The translations under genes were made by a program, and so were the position numbers. Under the pieces are notes generated by a model. The model saw only the letters and a list, made by a program, of their open reading frames with translations, ran no database searches and was not told where the DNA came from. Below, piece after piece: positions 1 through 6,549 of a stretch of DNA of 8,697 nt (positions are counted from its first letter, which is position 1; every line of letters begins with the position of its first letter). This stretch comes from a bacterium UBA2214. GTDB lineage: Bacteria; Zhuqueibacterota; Zhuqueibacteria; Residuimicrobiales; Residuimicrobiaceae. The DNA lies in NCBI GenBank assembly GCA_002327255.1, contig DCUM01000120.1, positions 1-8,697 on the forward strand. The letters run 5' to 3'.

Positions 1-371
1 TTTTGCTCCGGTTTGGAAAAGTGTTCGGCCAGGAGATCGGCAACGCCAATGAGCCCATCCAGCATTCTGGTCAGCAGGAGCTGTTTACGCGAAGCGCGGA
101 GTGTTTCCACCTCGCACGCCGCAGCCGTTGCCGCTTCGGGGACAGCCGGCCTGGCCTTTTGCAGGGCTTCCGCCCGTACGATGATGGCATGGTTCGGACA
201 GGCCTCCAGACACCTGCCGCACTGATGGCACAAAGCAGGTTGAATCTGCACTTTTTCACCGGCCCACAAGATGGCGTGGTTTGGACAGACCTGCACACAT
301 CTGCCACAGCCGGTACATATCTCTTCTGCAATGAAATACACGAGCAGCTTCTCCACAAAATAGTTGCGCAC
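1..371 (-). CDS. Partial protein with two 4Fe-4S ferredoxin motifs; C-terminus lies outside the window
   Basis: Read on the minus strand, the frame holds two complete 4Fe-4S motifs: CTGCGRCVQVCP, then about 17 residues later CHQCGRCLEACP, each followed by NHAI. This is the bacterial dicluster ferredoxin pattern, implying a role in moving electrons between redox partners. An alanine-rich linker and a helical stretch (around TRMLDGLIGVADLLAEHF) follow, and no stop occurs before the window edge. The 5' end is doubtful. The frame opens after a TGA at 392-390 and has no ATG before the first cluster. GTG at 371-369 is the first usable start, but its ribosome site is poor. An ATG at 420-418 in another frame begins MIFANLLRHLSRPRKRR, and a one-base shift would join it to this frame. 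The double motif is certain; partner and start are unknown. Confidence 0.7.
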   Translation of the reverse strand, partial: MRNYFVEKLLVYFIAEEICTGCGRCVQVCPNHAILWAGEKVQIQPALCHQCGRCLEACPNHAIIVRAEALQKARPAVPEAATAAACEVETLRASRKQLLLTRMLDGLIGVADLLAEHFSKPEQ

Positions 372-512
372 GCCTCTTGCGAGGCCTGCTCAGGTGTCGA
401 AGAAGATTCGCAAATATCATACCACCAACAAGAATATCCGGCTTAGTTATAACCTTTTATTTATATTTTATTTATCTTTATTTCTTGAAATAGTAAATGA
501 CCCTAAAAGTTG

Positions 513-551
513 CAAAATTGCTACTGAGCTTTAAATGGAGTAGCAAAATTG
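513..551. repeat. Inverted repeat, 13-bp arms with 2 mismatches
   Basis: The arm CAAAATTGCTACT (513-525) pairs with AGTAGCAAAATTG (539-551) around a 13-nt loop. The eight positions nearest the loop pair perfectly. On the minus strand the stem is followed by a short T-containing stretch (AACTTTTAGG), so it might be a weak terminator or an operator of the ferredoxin gene. Confidence 0.6.
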
Positions 552-577
552 ACACGACCTTCAACCCCTTAAACGAG

Positions 578-606
578 TGCAGGTAGACGAGACGCGTCGA
601 CCTGCA
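578..606. repeat. Hairpin, 12-bp arms with one mismatch, 5-nt loop
   Basis: The arm TGCAGGTAGACG (578-589) pairs with CGTCGACCTGCA (595-606) except at 585/599. It lies about 100 bp beyond the end of wecB. Neither strand has a T-run after the stem, so it is a stable structure without a clear termination signal. Confidence 0.65.
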
Positions 607-703
607 TGGAAGAACTCTCCTCAGAAACAGAACAGCGGAACCGGGAATTCCCCACTGCTCCGGCATGCCGTGAAGCGATCCTGGGCACATGGAAGGATCT
701 ATT

Positions 704-1807
704 TTATCCCGTTTTCCTTAAAATCGCCACGATCCGTTCGGCTGCGTGACCATCGCCATAGGGATTATGCGGGATTCCCTCGCGCTGCAACGGGGCTTCC
801 GCGAGCACCCGGCTCGCCTCGGCGACGATGCGCTGGCGGCTGGTGCCGACCAGCCGGGCGACGCCGGCCTCCACCCCCTCCGGCCGCTCTGTGGTATCGC
901 GCATCACCAGCACGGGAACGCCAAAGGTCGGCGCCTCCTCCTGGATGCCGCCCGAATCGGTGAGGATCAATAGCGAGCGCTTCATCAGGTGCACCAGGGT
1001 GAGATAATCGAGGGGATCGATGAGATGGACATTTTTCAATCCGGAGAGAATTTCCCCCACCGGTTGGCGCACATTCGGATTGAGATGCACCGGATAGATA
1101 AAGCGTGCGCGCGGAAAGGAGATGGCCAATTCGCGTATGGCCTGGCACAGCTCGCGGAACGGCTCGCCAAAGCTCTCGCGACGATGCGCCGTGATCAAAA
1201 CGAGCGGTTCTGTTTGCGGAATACCCTGCAACGGACTCGTCTCCCAGTGAAACGCCTTGGCGGCGATTTCCAGCAGCGCATCGACGATGGTGTTGCCGGT
1301 GACGTGGATCGCCGCATCGGCAAAGCCCTCGCGCAGCAGCGCACGGCGCGCCCCCTCGGTGGGTGCGAAGCAGGCATCCGCCGCCGCATCGGCCAGGCGC
1401 CGGTTCATCTCTTCCGGAAAGGGGCGGCGCTTGTCGTTGGTGCGCAATCCGGCCTCGACATGGCCAAAGCGGATGTCGTGGTAATAGGCCATCACCGCAG
1501 CGACAAAGACGGTCGTGGTGTCGCCCTGGGCGAGAATCCAGTCGGGCCTGACTTTTTCCACTACACCCTCCAGCGCCTCAAAGAGCCGGGCGGTTAAAAG
1601 GGCGAGCCGCTGGTTGGGCTGCATCAAATTGAGATCGATGTCGGGATGGATGGCGAAGAGTTCCAGCACCTGATCCAGCATCTGGCGGTGCTGGCCGGTC
1701 ACGCAGATGACGCTCTCGATTTCATGCGGGTATTTCTGTAATTCCTTGATGACCGGCGCCATCTTGATCGCCTCGGGCCGGGTGCCGAGAATGGATATGA
1801 TTTTCAT
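704..1807 (-). CDS. wecB: UDP-N-acetylglucosamine 2-epimerase (non-hydrolysing)
   Basis: This cytoplasmic enzyme interconverts UDP-GlcNAc and UDP-ManNAc, supplying ManNAc-type sugars for surface polysaccharides. At 367 residues it has the usual family length. Family blocks appear in order: GTRPEAIKMAPVI at 8-20, VTGQHRQML at 36-44, AQGDTTT at 93-99, HVEAGLRT at 116-123, PFPEEMNR at 129-136, VTGNTIVDAL at 169-178, TAHRRESFG at 206-214, YPVHLNPNV at 238-246, and TDSGGIQEEAP with GVPVLVMRDTTERPE at 283-310. The acidic and histidine residues known to be catalytic in the family correspond to D96, E118, E132/E133 and H208, all present. The ATG has a purine-rich GGGAAAAAGG just upstream. It is divergent from the cytochrome operon, and no other polysaccharide genes are visible, so its link to them is probably only positional. 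Confidence 0.97.
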   Translation of the reverse strand: MKIISILGTRPEAIKMAPVIKELQKYPHEIESVICVTGQHRQMLDQVLELFAIHPDIDLNLMQPNQRLALLTARLFEALEGVVEKVRPDWILAQGDTTTVFVAAVMAYYHDIRFGHVEAGLRTNDKRRPFPEEMNRRLADAAADACFAPTEGARRALLREGFADAAIHVTGNTIVDALLEIAAKAFHWETSPLQGIPQTEPLVLITAHRRESFGEPFRELCQAIRELAISFPRARFIYPVHLNPNVRQPVGEILSGLKNVHLIDPLDYLTLVHLMKRSLLILTDSGGIQEEAPTFGVPVLVMRDTTERPEGVEAGVARLVGTSRQRIVAEASRVLAEAPLQREGIPHNPYGDGHAAERIVAILRKTG

Positions 1808-1844
1808 GCCTTTTTCCCGTTCACTACCATGTCATTTTACCAAT

Positions 1845-2004
1845 CCCGGTGTCAATGCTGAGTACATGCGGGCAGACAAATACAGAAATAATCACGCACC
1901 GGTCAGACCCCCACTGCCCCCTATTTTAAAGATTTGAGGCGCCATTAGCAAGAAAAAAGCGTTTTGAGCATCTCATCAGTCTTTGCCGAACCATTGACAC
2001 CGGG
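1845..2004. repeat. Perfect 13-bp inverted repeat flanking 134 bp
   Basis: CCCGGTGTCAATG at 1845-1857 is the exact reverse complement of CATTGACACCGGG at 1992-2004. Each arm contains a consensus -35 hexamer, TTGACA, pointing outward: the left copy toward wecB, the right copy toward the cytochrome operon. Neither copy has a good -10 box at 16-18 bp. The pair could be twin binding sites for one regulator or the ends of a small inserted element; no exact target duplication flanks it. Confidence 0.6.
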
Positions 2005-2202
2005 CAAGCCGTGAGACGAAGTACAAAACACATCAAAAATTGCCGATTCGATGCTGAGCGTATCCACACCGGCAAAAAAGATTCCCGGGGGACTCCCGAT
2101 GACCAAAAGTGACACTACGGCGGCGCTGTGATCCGTTAAAGGGATCAGGGTTGCATCGCGGCCCGCAAATTACGCTCCTGCAACAACGGCCCATAAAAAA
2201 AG

Positions 2203-2229
2203 TTGTAAAATAGCAAACCAATATGTAAT
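2203..2229 (+). promoter_or_regulatory. Possible promoter of the octaheme cytochrome operon
   Basis: TTGTAA (2203-2208) and TGTAAT (2224-2229) are separated by 15 bp in an AT-rich patch, the best promoter-like pair before the operon. The spacing is short and the -35 is imperfect. If it is used, transcription would begin at about 2236, inside the palindrome at 2234-2270. Confidence 0.3.
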
Positions 2230-2233
2230 TTAT

Positions 2234-2270
2234 CGGTCCGGTGCGGTGACGTCACCGCGCCCATGGACCG
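2234..2270. promoter_or_regulatory. Nested palindrome, candidate operator or leader hairpin
   Basis: A perfect 16-bp palindrome, GCGGTGACGTCACCGC (2243-2258), sits inside a second inverted repeat, CGGTCC (2234-2239) with GGACCG (2265-2270). It ends 37 bp before the chosen start of the octaheme cytochrome gene. Perfect dyad symmetry without a loop favours a dimeric regulator's DNA site over an RNA structure. Its position at or just after the likely transcription start fits repression. Confidence 0.5.
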
Positions 2271-2295
2271 TTACGCCTTGAACCCGCCTTGCTGT

Positions 2296-2299
2296 GGAG
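2296..2299 (+). promoter_or_regulatory. Ribosome binding site that decides the otr start
   Basis: GGAG lies 8 nt before ATG 2308. The in-frame ATG at 2263 has no comparable site and would place 15 uncharged or cysteine-containing residues before the export signal. Confidence 0.7.
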
Positions 2300-2307
2300 A
2301 ATGTACC

Positions 2308-3744
2308 ATGCTGCGGAAAAAAACTCTGTGGATGGGGCTTGCACTCGTTGTCGGCTCCATCGCCTTGCCCCTCTGGCTGCTGCTTCCCCATCGAGCGGCT
2401 CCCTCCAGCGATCCCTGGGACAGCGTGCCCGTGAAGAAACCCGGTACCGATCACACCCGTCTCCTCAATGGCCCATTCACCAGCGGCAGCGAGGTCACCG
2501 TCGCCTGCCTGAAATGCCACCCGCAAGCCGCCCGGGATATCATGCGGACCTCCCATTGGACCTGGGAGAGCAAACCCTTCCGGATGGCGAACCGCCCGGA
2601 ACCGGTCACGCTGGGTAAAAAGAACGCCATCAACAATTTCTGTATCGGCATTCAGTCCAACTGGCCCCCCTGTACCGCCTGCCACGCCGGCTATGGCTGG
2701 CACGATGCCAATTTTGATTTTTCCAATCCGGAGCTTGTTGACTGTCTGGTGTGCCACGACCGCAGCGGCCAGTACATCAAGGGCGATGCCGGCATCCCCG
2801 AAAAAAGCGTCGATCTCCTCGCCGCCGCGCGCAGCGTCGGCAATCCCACCCGCGAAAACTGCGGCGGCTGCCACTTCCGCGGCGGCGGCGGTAACGCCGT
2901 CAAACATGGTGATCTCGACGGCAGCCTCTACTACCCCAGCGAAGAGATCGATGTCCATATGGGCCGGCACAAATTTGTCTGCACCGATTGCCATCAAACC
3001 ACAGCGCATGATATCAAGGGCCGCTCTTTTTGCCTCTCCCAGGATATGGCAGAGCAGATTCGCTGCACCGACTGTCATCAGGAGACCCTGCACAAGGATG
3101 AGCGCATCAACAAGCATGTCAACAGCGTCGGCTGCCCCACCTGCCACATCCCGAACGTCGCGGTCAAACAGGCCACCAAGGTGCACTGGGATTGGTCGCA
3201 GGCCGGCCAGGACTTGCCCGAGGATGACCATGATTATCTGAAGATCAAAGGCCGCTTCGTATGGGAAAAAAATCTCGTCCCGGAATATCGCTGGTACAAC
3301 TGCCTCAGCGAGCACTATCTGCTCGGGGATAAAATCGATCCCTCCGGCGTCACCGAACTCAACCGGCCCAGGGGCGACATTCGCGACCCCAAGGCCCGCA
3401 TCATGCCCTTCAAAATCCATCGCGCCAAACAGATTTACGATGCCACCTATCATTATCTGCTCCAGCCCAATACCGTCGGCCCGGAAGGCTTTTGGACGAA
3501 ATTCGACTGGGACAGGGCCGCGCGCATCGGTTCGGAAGCCACCGGTCTGCCCTACAGCGGCAACTACGGCTTTGTCCGCACCGACATGTACTGGACACTC
3601 ACCCACATGGTGGCAAAGAAAGAAAAAGCCTTGCAATGTACCAGCTGCCATGGCGACCATGAAAAACGCCTGGACTGGATTCAACTGGGCTATGCCGGCG
3701 ATCCCATGACGCACGGAAGCCGCAAACTGAACGCCTCCAATTAG
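2308..3744 (+). CDS. otr: Octaheme c-type cytochrome, tetrathionate reductase (OTR) family
   Basis: The 478-residue product has exactly eight CxxCH haem sites at residues 67, 122, 146, 185, 225, 253, 276 and 444 (first Cys). The spacing is that of the OTR family, with seven clustered sites and one far downstream. Family-typical stretches include VDCLVCHDRSGQYIKG, GGGGNAVKHGDLD, CPTCHIP and KVHWDWSQAG. Characterised OTR is a periplasmic enzyme that reduces tetrathionate, and also nitrite and hydroxylamine, in vitro; its active haem carries a lysine ligand. K158, just after haem 3, is my candidate for that lysine. An N-terminal hydrophobic segment (about residues 5-27, after MLRKK) exports or anchors it. 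I chose ATG 2308 because GGAG lies 8 nt upstream and the signal sequence begins there; ATG 2263 lies within the palindrome. It is first in the operon. The natural substrate is not proven by sequence. Confidence 0.93.
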   Translation: MLRKKTLWMGLALVVGSIALPLWLLLPHRAAPSSDPWDSVPVKKPGTDHTRLLNGPFTSGSEVTVACLKCHPQAARDIMRTSHWTWESKPFRMANRPEPVTLGKKNAINNFCIGIQSNWPPCTACHAGYGWHDANFDFSNPELVDCLVCHDRSGQYIKGDAGIPEKSVDLLAAARSVGNPTRENCGGCHFRGGGGNAVKHGDLDGSLYYPSEEIDVHMGRHKFVCTDCHQTTAHDIKGRSFCLSQDMAEQIRCTDCHQETLHKDERINKHVNSVGCPTCHIPNVAVKQATKVHWDWSQAGQDLPEDDHDYLKIKGRFVWEKNLVPEYRWYNCLSEHYLLGDKIDPSGVTELNRPRGDIRDPKARIMPFKIHRAKQIYDATYHYLLQPNTVGPEGFWTKFDWDRAARIGSEATGLPYSGNYGFVRTDMYWTLTHMVAKKEKALQCTSCHGDHEKRLDWIQLGYAGDPMTHGSRKLNASN

Positions 3745-3754
3745 GATTTTACCC

Positions 3755-6007
3755 ATGAGACTCGAATCATTCCTCAGAATGGCCGCGCTCGCTCTGGCCC
3801 TCCTCCTGCCGGCCGTGGTTTCCGGCCAGGCCATGCATCCGGTCTTTTCCCTGCTGGATGAACAGGGCGGAAACGTCCTCGTAACCGCACGCGCCGTCAG
3901 CGCCGCCAAAACCTGCGGCCAATGCCACGACAGCGACTATATCGCCGCCCACGCCACAACCGGTCACGCCGACCAGATGAACCTCGCAACGCATGGTATC
4001 GAGCGTCTGGAGCGGGCCGGCCGCATGAATCAGGGCGGCGCGCCCTCTTCCGCTGCAGCCATGAACTGCTTTCTCTGCCATTTGGCCAGCCCCAACAATG
4101 AGGCCCGGCTGGCGGCGCTGGCCGGCGGTCAGGCGGAATGGTCCACCACAGCCACCCTCGAGGGCTCCGGCATGGTGCTGAGAGTCTCGGATCGCTGGCA
4201 CTATCAGCGCAGCGCCTTTTCTCCGCAAGGCACGCTTCTGCCGCACCATGCGCAGATGCGGGATCCGGAAAATCACCACTGCGGCTTCTGCCATGGTCAT
4301 GTTCACACACGCCACGATGAGCCCGTCCTCATCGCAGCGGGCGATATCGGGCCATGGAGCACCTTCACCACAGGCCAGGTGATCGCCCCGCAAAAGATCA
4401 GCGAAAGTGGTCTTAATCTGGCCGGCAAGGAGCGGCTCGTCCGCGCCTGGGACGTGCACGCCGAGCGGCTGCTCGATTGCGTCTCCTGTCATTTTTCCGT
4501 GAACAATCCCGCCCATCAGCAGGCGGATCCGGCCCGGCAACCGGGACATCTCGCCTACTCGCCGCGACGCCTCGACATTCGCCAATACCTTCACCAGCCC
4601 AGTCACATCCTCGCCGGCAGCGCCACCCTGCCGGCCGGTTCTGCCCTGAGTGTGCAAACGCCCATGCGGCGCTGCGAAGGCTGCCACGACTTTGACAAGG
4701 CGCACCCCTGGCTGCCCTTCAAGGCCCGCCACCGCTCCAGCCTGACCTGCGAGACCTGCCACATCCCGCAGCTCTATGCCCCGGCGGCCGCTACCATCGA
4801 TCTGGCCGGAACCGGGACGCACATCGTTTACCGCGGCGGCACTCCATCCGGCGATGTCATCCATGAACTGGTCTCCGGCTACCGGCCGCTCATTTTGCCG
4901 CGGCGGGAAACGGACGGTTCGCTGCGACTGGCGCCCTATAATCTCATCACCACCTGGACGCATGGTTCCACAGAAACAGGAAAGGCCCGGCCGGTTAGCG
5001 CCGAGGTGCAGCCCTGGGCCATCCACCACAATGTCACCCATGGCGCCTTTGTGGTGCGGGATTGCCAAACCTGCCACGATCGCCACTCGATGCTCAGTGC
5101 AACCTTTTTTCTCAGCACACCGCGCAGCGGCGGCACCATCGAACTCTGGCCGGAGAGCGCCGGTGTTCTGCCGGCCGGCGAACTCGTTCACCAGGCCGAG
5201 GGTTTCTACTTCACCGCCAAACCGGGGACGGCGGGCTTTTACATTCTCGGTCATTCCAGCGTGCCCTGGGTGCAATGGCTGGGTGGCGTGCTGCTGCTGC
5301 TTGTGCTGGCAGGGATTGCCCTCCATGCCTTTCTGCGCATCCGTGCCCATCGCCACGCTGAAGCGGACGGGGAAGAGACCAGGCTGCTCTACCTCTACGA
5401 ACCCTATGAACGCTACTGGCACTGGCTCCAGGCTCTCCTTATCATCGGACTGATTCTGACCGGACTGACCATCCATGCGCCGGGCCGCTTCGCCTGGATG
5501 TCATTCGCCGCTGCCGTGCGCGTCCATAATGTACTGGCCGCCTTGCTCCTCTTCAACGCTTTCCTGTCGCTTTTTTATCACTTTGCCAGCGGCAAGATCA
5601 AAACCTACCTGCCCGAACCGGAAGGTTTCTTCAATCAGATGTTCGCCCAAGCCGGGTATTATCTCTCCGGCATCTTCAAGGGGGAAGCGCATCCCTTTGA
5701 AAAGAGTCAGCACAAAAAACTCAATCCCCTGCAAAAAATCACCTACCTGGTCATTCTCAACATCCTGCTGCCGCTGCAGATCATCACCGGCCTTCTCATC
5801 GCCGGCGCCCAGGAATGGCCGGCCATTTCACGACAACTGGGCGGACTCGGATTCCTGGTGCCCTTTCATTCGCTGCTGGCCTGGCTCTTCGCGGCTTTTC
5901 TTATCCTGCATATCTATCTCACCACCACCGGGCATACCCCCCTCTCCAGCATCAAAGCCATGATCACAGGCTGGGAGAAGGTGCCTGTTCATCCGGAGGA
6001 GAAGTAA
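3755..6007 (+). CDS. Seven-haem cytochrome c fused to a four-helix cytochrome b (likely quinol oxidoreductase)
   Basis: The 750-residue protein starts with a Sec-type signal (about residues 1-25, ending VVSGQA). A periplasmic part with seven CxxCH sites follows (first Cys at 54, 105, 176, 242, 307, 332, 437). Next come a membrane anchor (about 507-526) and a cytochrome b561/hydrogenase-type membrane domain with helices near 553-574, 588-609, 658-681 and 698-722. H556, H591, H705 and H719 lie in those helices and are likely b-haem ligands. The arrangement suggests electrons pass from the quinone pool through the b haems to the periplasmic haem chain, then to the octaheme cytochrome encoded 10 bp upstream. 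The haem at 332 is followed by HIP and the last haem is distant, as in OTR, so the c domain may be an OTR relative with one haem fewer. Exact partner and direction of electron flow are inferred. Confidence 0.9.
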   Translation: MRLESFLRMAALALALLLPAVVSGQAMHPVFSLLDEQGGNVLVTARAVSAAKTCGQCHDSDYIAAHATTGHADQMNLATHGIERLERAGRMNQGGAPSSAAAMNCFLCHLASPNNEARLAALAGGQAEWSTTATLEGSGMVLRVSDRWHYQRSAFSPQGTLLPHHAQMRDPENHHCGFCHGHVHTRHDEPVLIAAGDIGPWSTFTTGQVIAPQKISESGLNLAGKERLVRAWDVHAERLLDCVSCHFSVNNPAHQQADPARQPGHLAYSPRRLDIRQYLHQPSHILAGSATLPAGSALSVQTPMRRCEGCHDFDKAHPWLPFKARHRSSLTCETCHIPQLYAPAAATIDLAGTGTHIVYRGGTPSGDVIHELVSGYRPLILPRRETDGSLRLAPYNLITTWTHGSTETGKARPVSAEVQPWAIHHNVTHGAFVVRDCQTCHDRHSMLSATFFLSTPRSGGTIELWPESAGVLPAGELVHQAEGFYFTAKPGTAGFYILGHSSVPWVQWLGGVLLLLVLAGIALHAFLRIRAHRHAEADGEETRLLYLYEPYERYWHWLQALLIIGLILTGLTIHAPGRFAWMSFAAAVRVHNVLAALLLFNAFLSLFYHFASGKIKTYLPEPEGFFNQMFAQAGYYLSGIFKGEAHPFEKSQHKKLNPLQKITYLVILNILLPLQIITGLLIAGAQEWPAISRQLGGLGFLVPFHSLLAWLFAAFLILHIYLTTTGHTPLSSIKAMITGWEKVPVHPEEK

Positions 6008-6541
6008 ATGGCGCAAACGTACGAAAAAAAGCCGCCCCGGCCCTATCTGCACCCCTATCTGGGCGGCATGATGCTGGGCACTGTGCTCTTTTTATCCTTT
6101 TTCCTGAGCGGTAACGGCCTCGGGGCGTCCGGCGGACTCAACCGCATCATCGTCTTTTTTGAAGACCTCATCGTCCCGGGACACGTCGATCGCACCCCCT
6201 ACCTGCTCGAAATGGCCGGCGGTGATCTCAACCCCCTGGACGCCTGGATCATCCCCATGGTTCTGGGCACGATCCTCGGCGGCTTTTTGTCGGGGCTCTT
6301 CAACCGTCGCCTCCAGGTCGAGACCAACAAGGGGCCCCATATTTCCAACCGGACGCGCTGGCTCATGGCCTTCGCCGGCGGCGCCATCATGGGTTACGGC
6401 GCGCGCTTCGCCCGCGGCTGCACCTCCGGTCAGGCGCTCTCGGGCGGCGCGGTGCTCTCGGCCGGCAGTTGGGTCTTTATGTTCGCAGTATTCGCCGGCG
6501 CCTACGCGCTGGCCTGGTTCATTCGCAAGGCATGGAATTAG
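6008..6541 (+). CDS. YeeE/YedE-family membrane protein, N-terminal half (thiosulfate-transporter-like)
   Basis: The 177-residue inner-membrane protein has hydrophobic segments near 18-34, 78-98, 117-133 and 150-171. It carries the family signatures GNGLGASGGLNR (36-45) and GARFARGCTSGQALSGGA (131-148). C138 in the latter matches the conserved cysteine that lines the path in YeeE/TsuA thiosulfate uptake proteins. Full-length family members have two such halves in one chain; here each half is a separate gene, with the other half next downstream. The ATG directly follows the preceding TAA, and GGAGGAG (5995-6001) lies 6 nt upstream inside the previous gene, so translation is likely coupled. Transport of thiosulfate or another reduced sulfur species is inferred from the family. 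Confidence 0.9.
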   Translation: MAQTYEKKPPRPYLHPYLGGMMLGTVLFLSFFLSGNGLGASGGLNRIIVFFEDLIVPGHVDRTPYLLEMAGGDLNPLDAWIIPMVLGTILGGFLSGLFNRRLQVETNKGPHISNRTRWLMAFAGGAIMGYGARFARGCTSGQALSGGAVLSAGSWVFMFAVFAGAYALAWFIRKAWN

Positions 6542-6544
6542 GAG
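6540..6544 (+). promoter_or_regulatory. Ribosome binding site that decides the start of the YeeE-rhodanese gene
   Basis: AGGAG overlaps the stop codon of the upstream gene and lies 5 nt before ATG 6550. Earlier in-frame ATGs (6469 and 6532) lie inside the upstream gene and lack such a site. Confidence 0.75.
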
Positions 6545-6549
6545 CGGCT

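Larger units (their letters stand above)
447..703. other. Non-coding gap between wecB and the ferredoxin gene
   Basis: No open frame here has a credible protein. The part nearest the ferredoxin gene (447-500) is strongly AT-rich and could hold that gene's promoter. The rest contains two imperfect hairpins (513-551 and 578-606) and perfect palindromes at 591-598, 643-652 and 661-670. No hairpin is followed by a proper T-run on either strand, so I do not call a wecB terminator. Confidence 0.6.
1808..2307. other. Divergent intergenic region, about 500 bp
   Basis: No convincing gene lies between wecB and the octaheme cytochrome gene. The region contains a 13-bp perfect inverted repeat with 134-bp spacing (1845-1857 and 1992-2004), a small stem (2129-2134 with 2142-2147), a weak promoter-like pair (2203-2229) and a large nested palindrome (2234-2270). 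It probably carries control signals for both flanking transcription units. Confidence 0.6.

Noticed and set aside
3..446. 147-residue plus-strand frame at the left edge
   Set aside because: Overlaps the minus-strand frame with two intact 4Fe-4S motifs; its own product shows no motif.
1845..2004. A definite miniature transposable element
   Set aside because: Terminal-repeat-like arms exist, but there is no exact target duplication and no second copy can be seen in the window; kept only as an inverted repeat.
2263..2307. Upstream ATG for the octaheme cytochrome
   Set aside because: It lies in the palindrome, lacks a ribosome site and adds residues before the export signal.
2230..3909. 559-residue open frame on the minus strand
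   Set aside because: It lies opposite the octaheme cytochrome gene, whose eight CxxCH sites prove the plus strand. The minus product is a low-complexity Ala/Gly/Val/Asp-rich shadow typical of GC-rich genes.
3767..5476. 569-residue open frame on the minus strand
   Set aside because: Opposite the seven-haem/cytochrome b gene; no recognisable domain, Gly/Ala-rich shadow.
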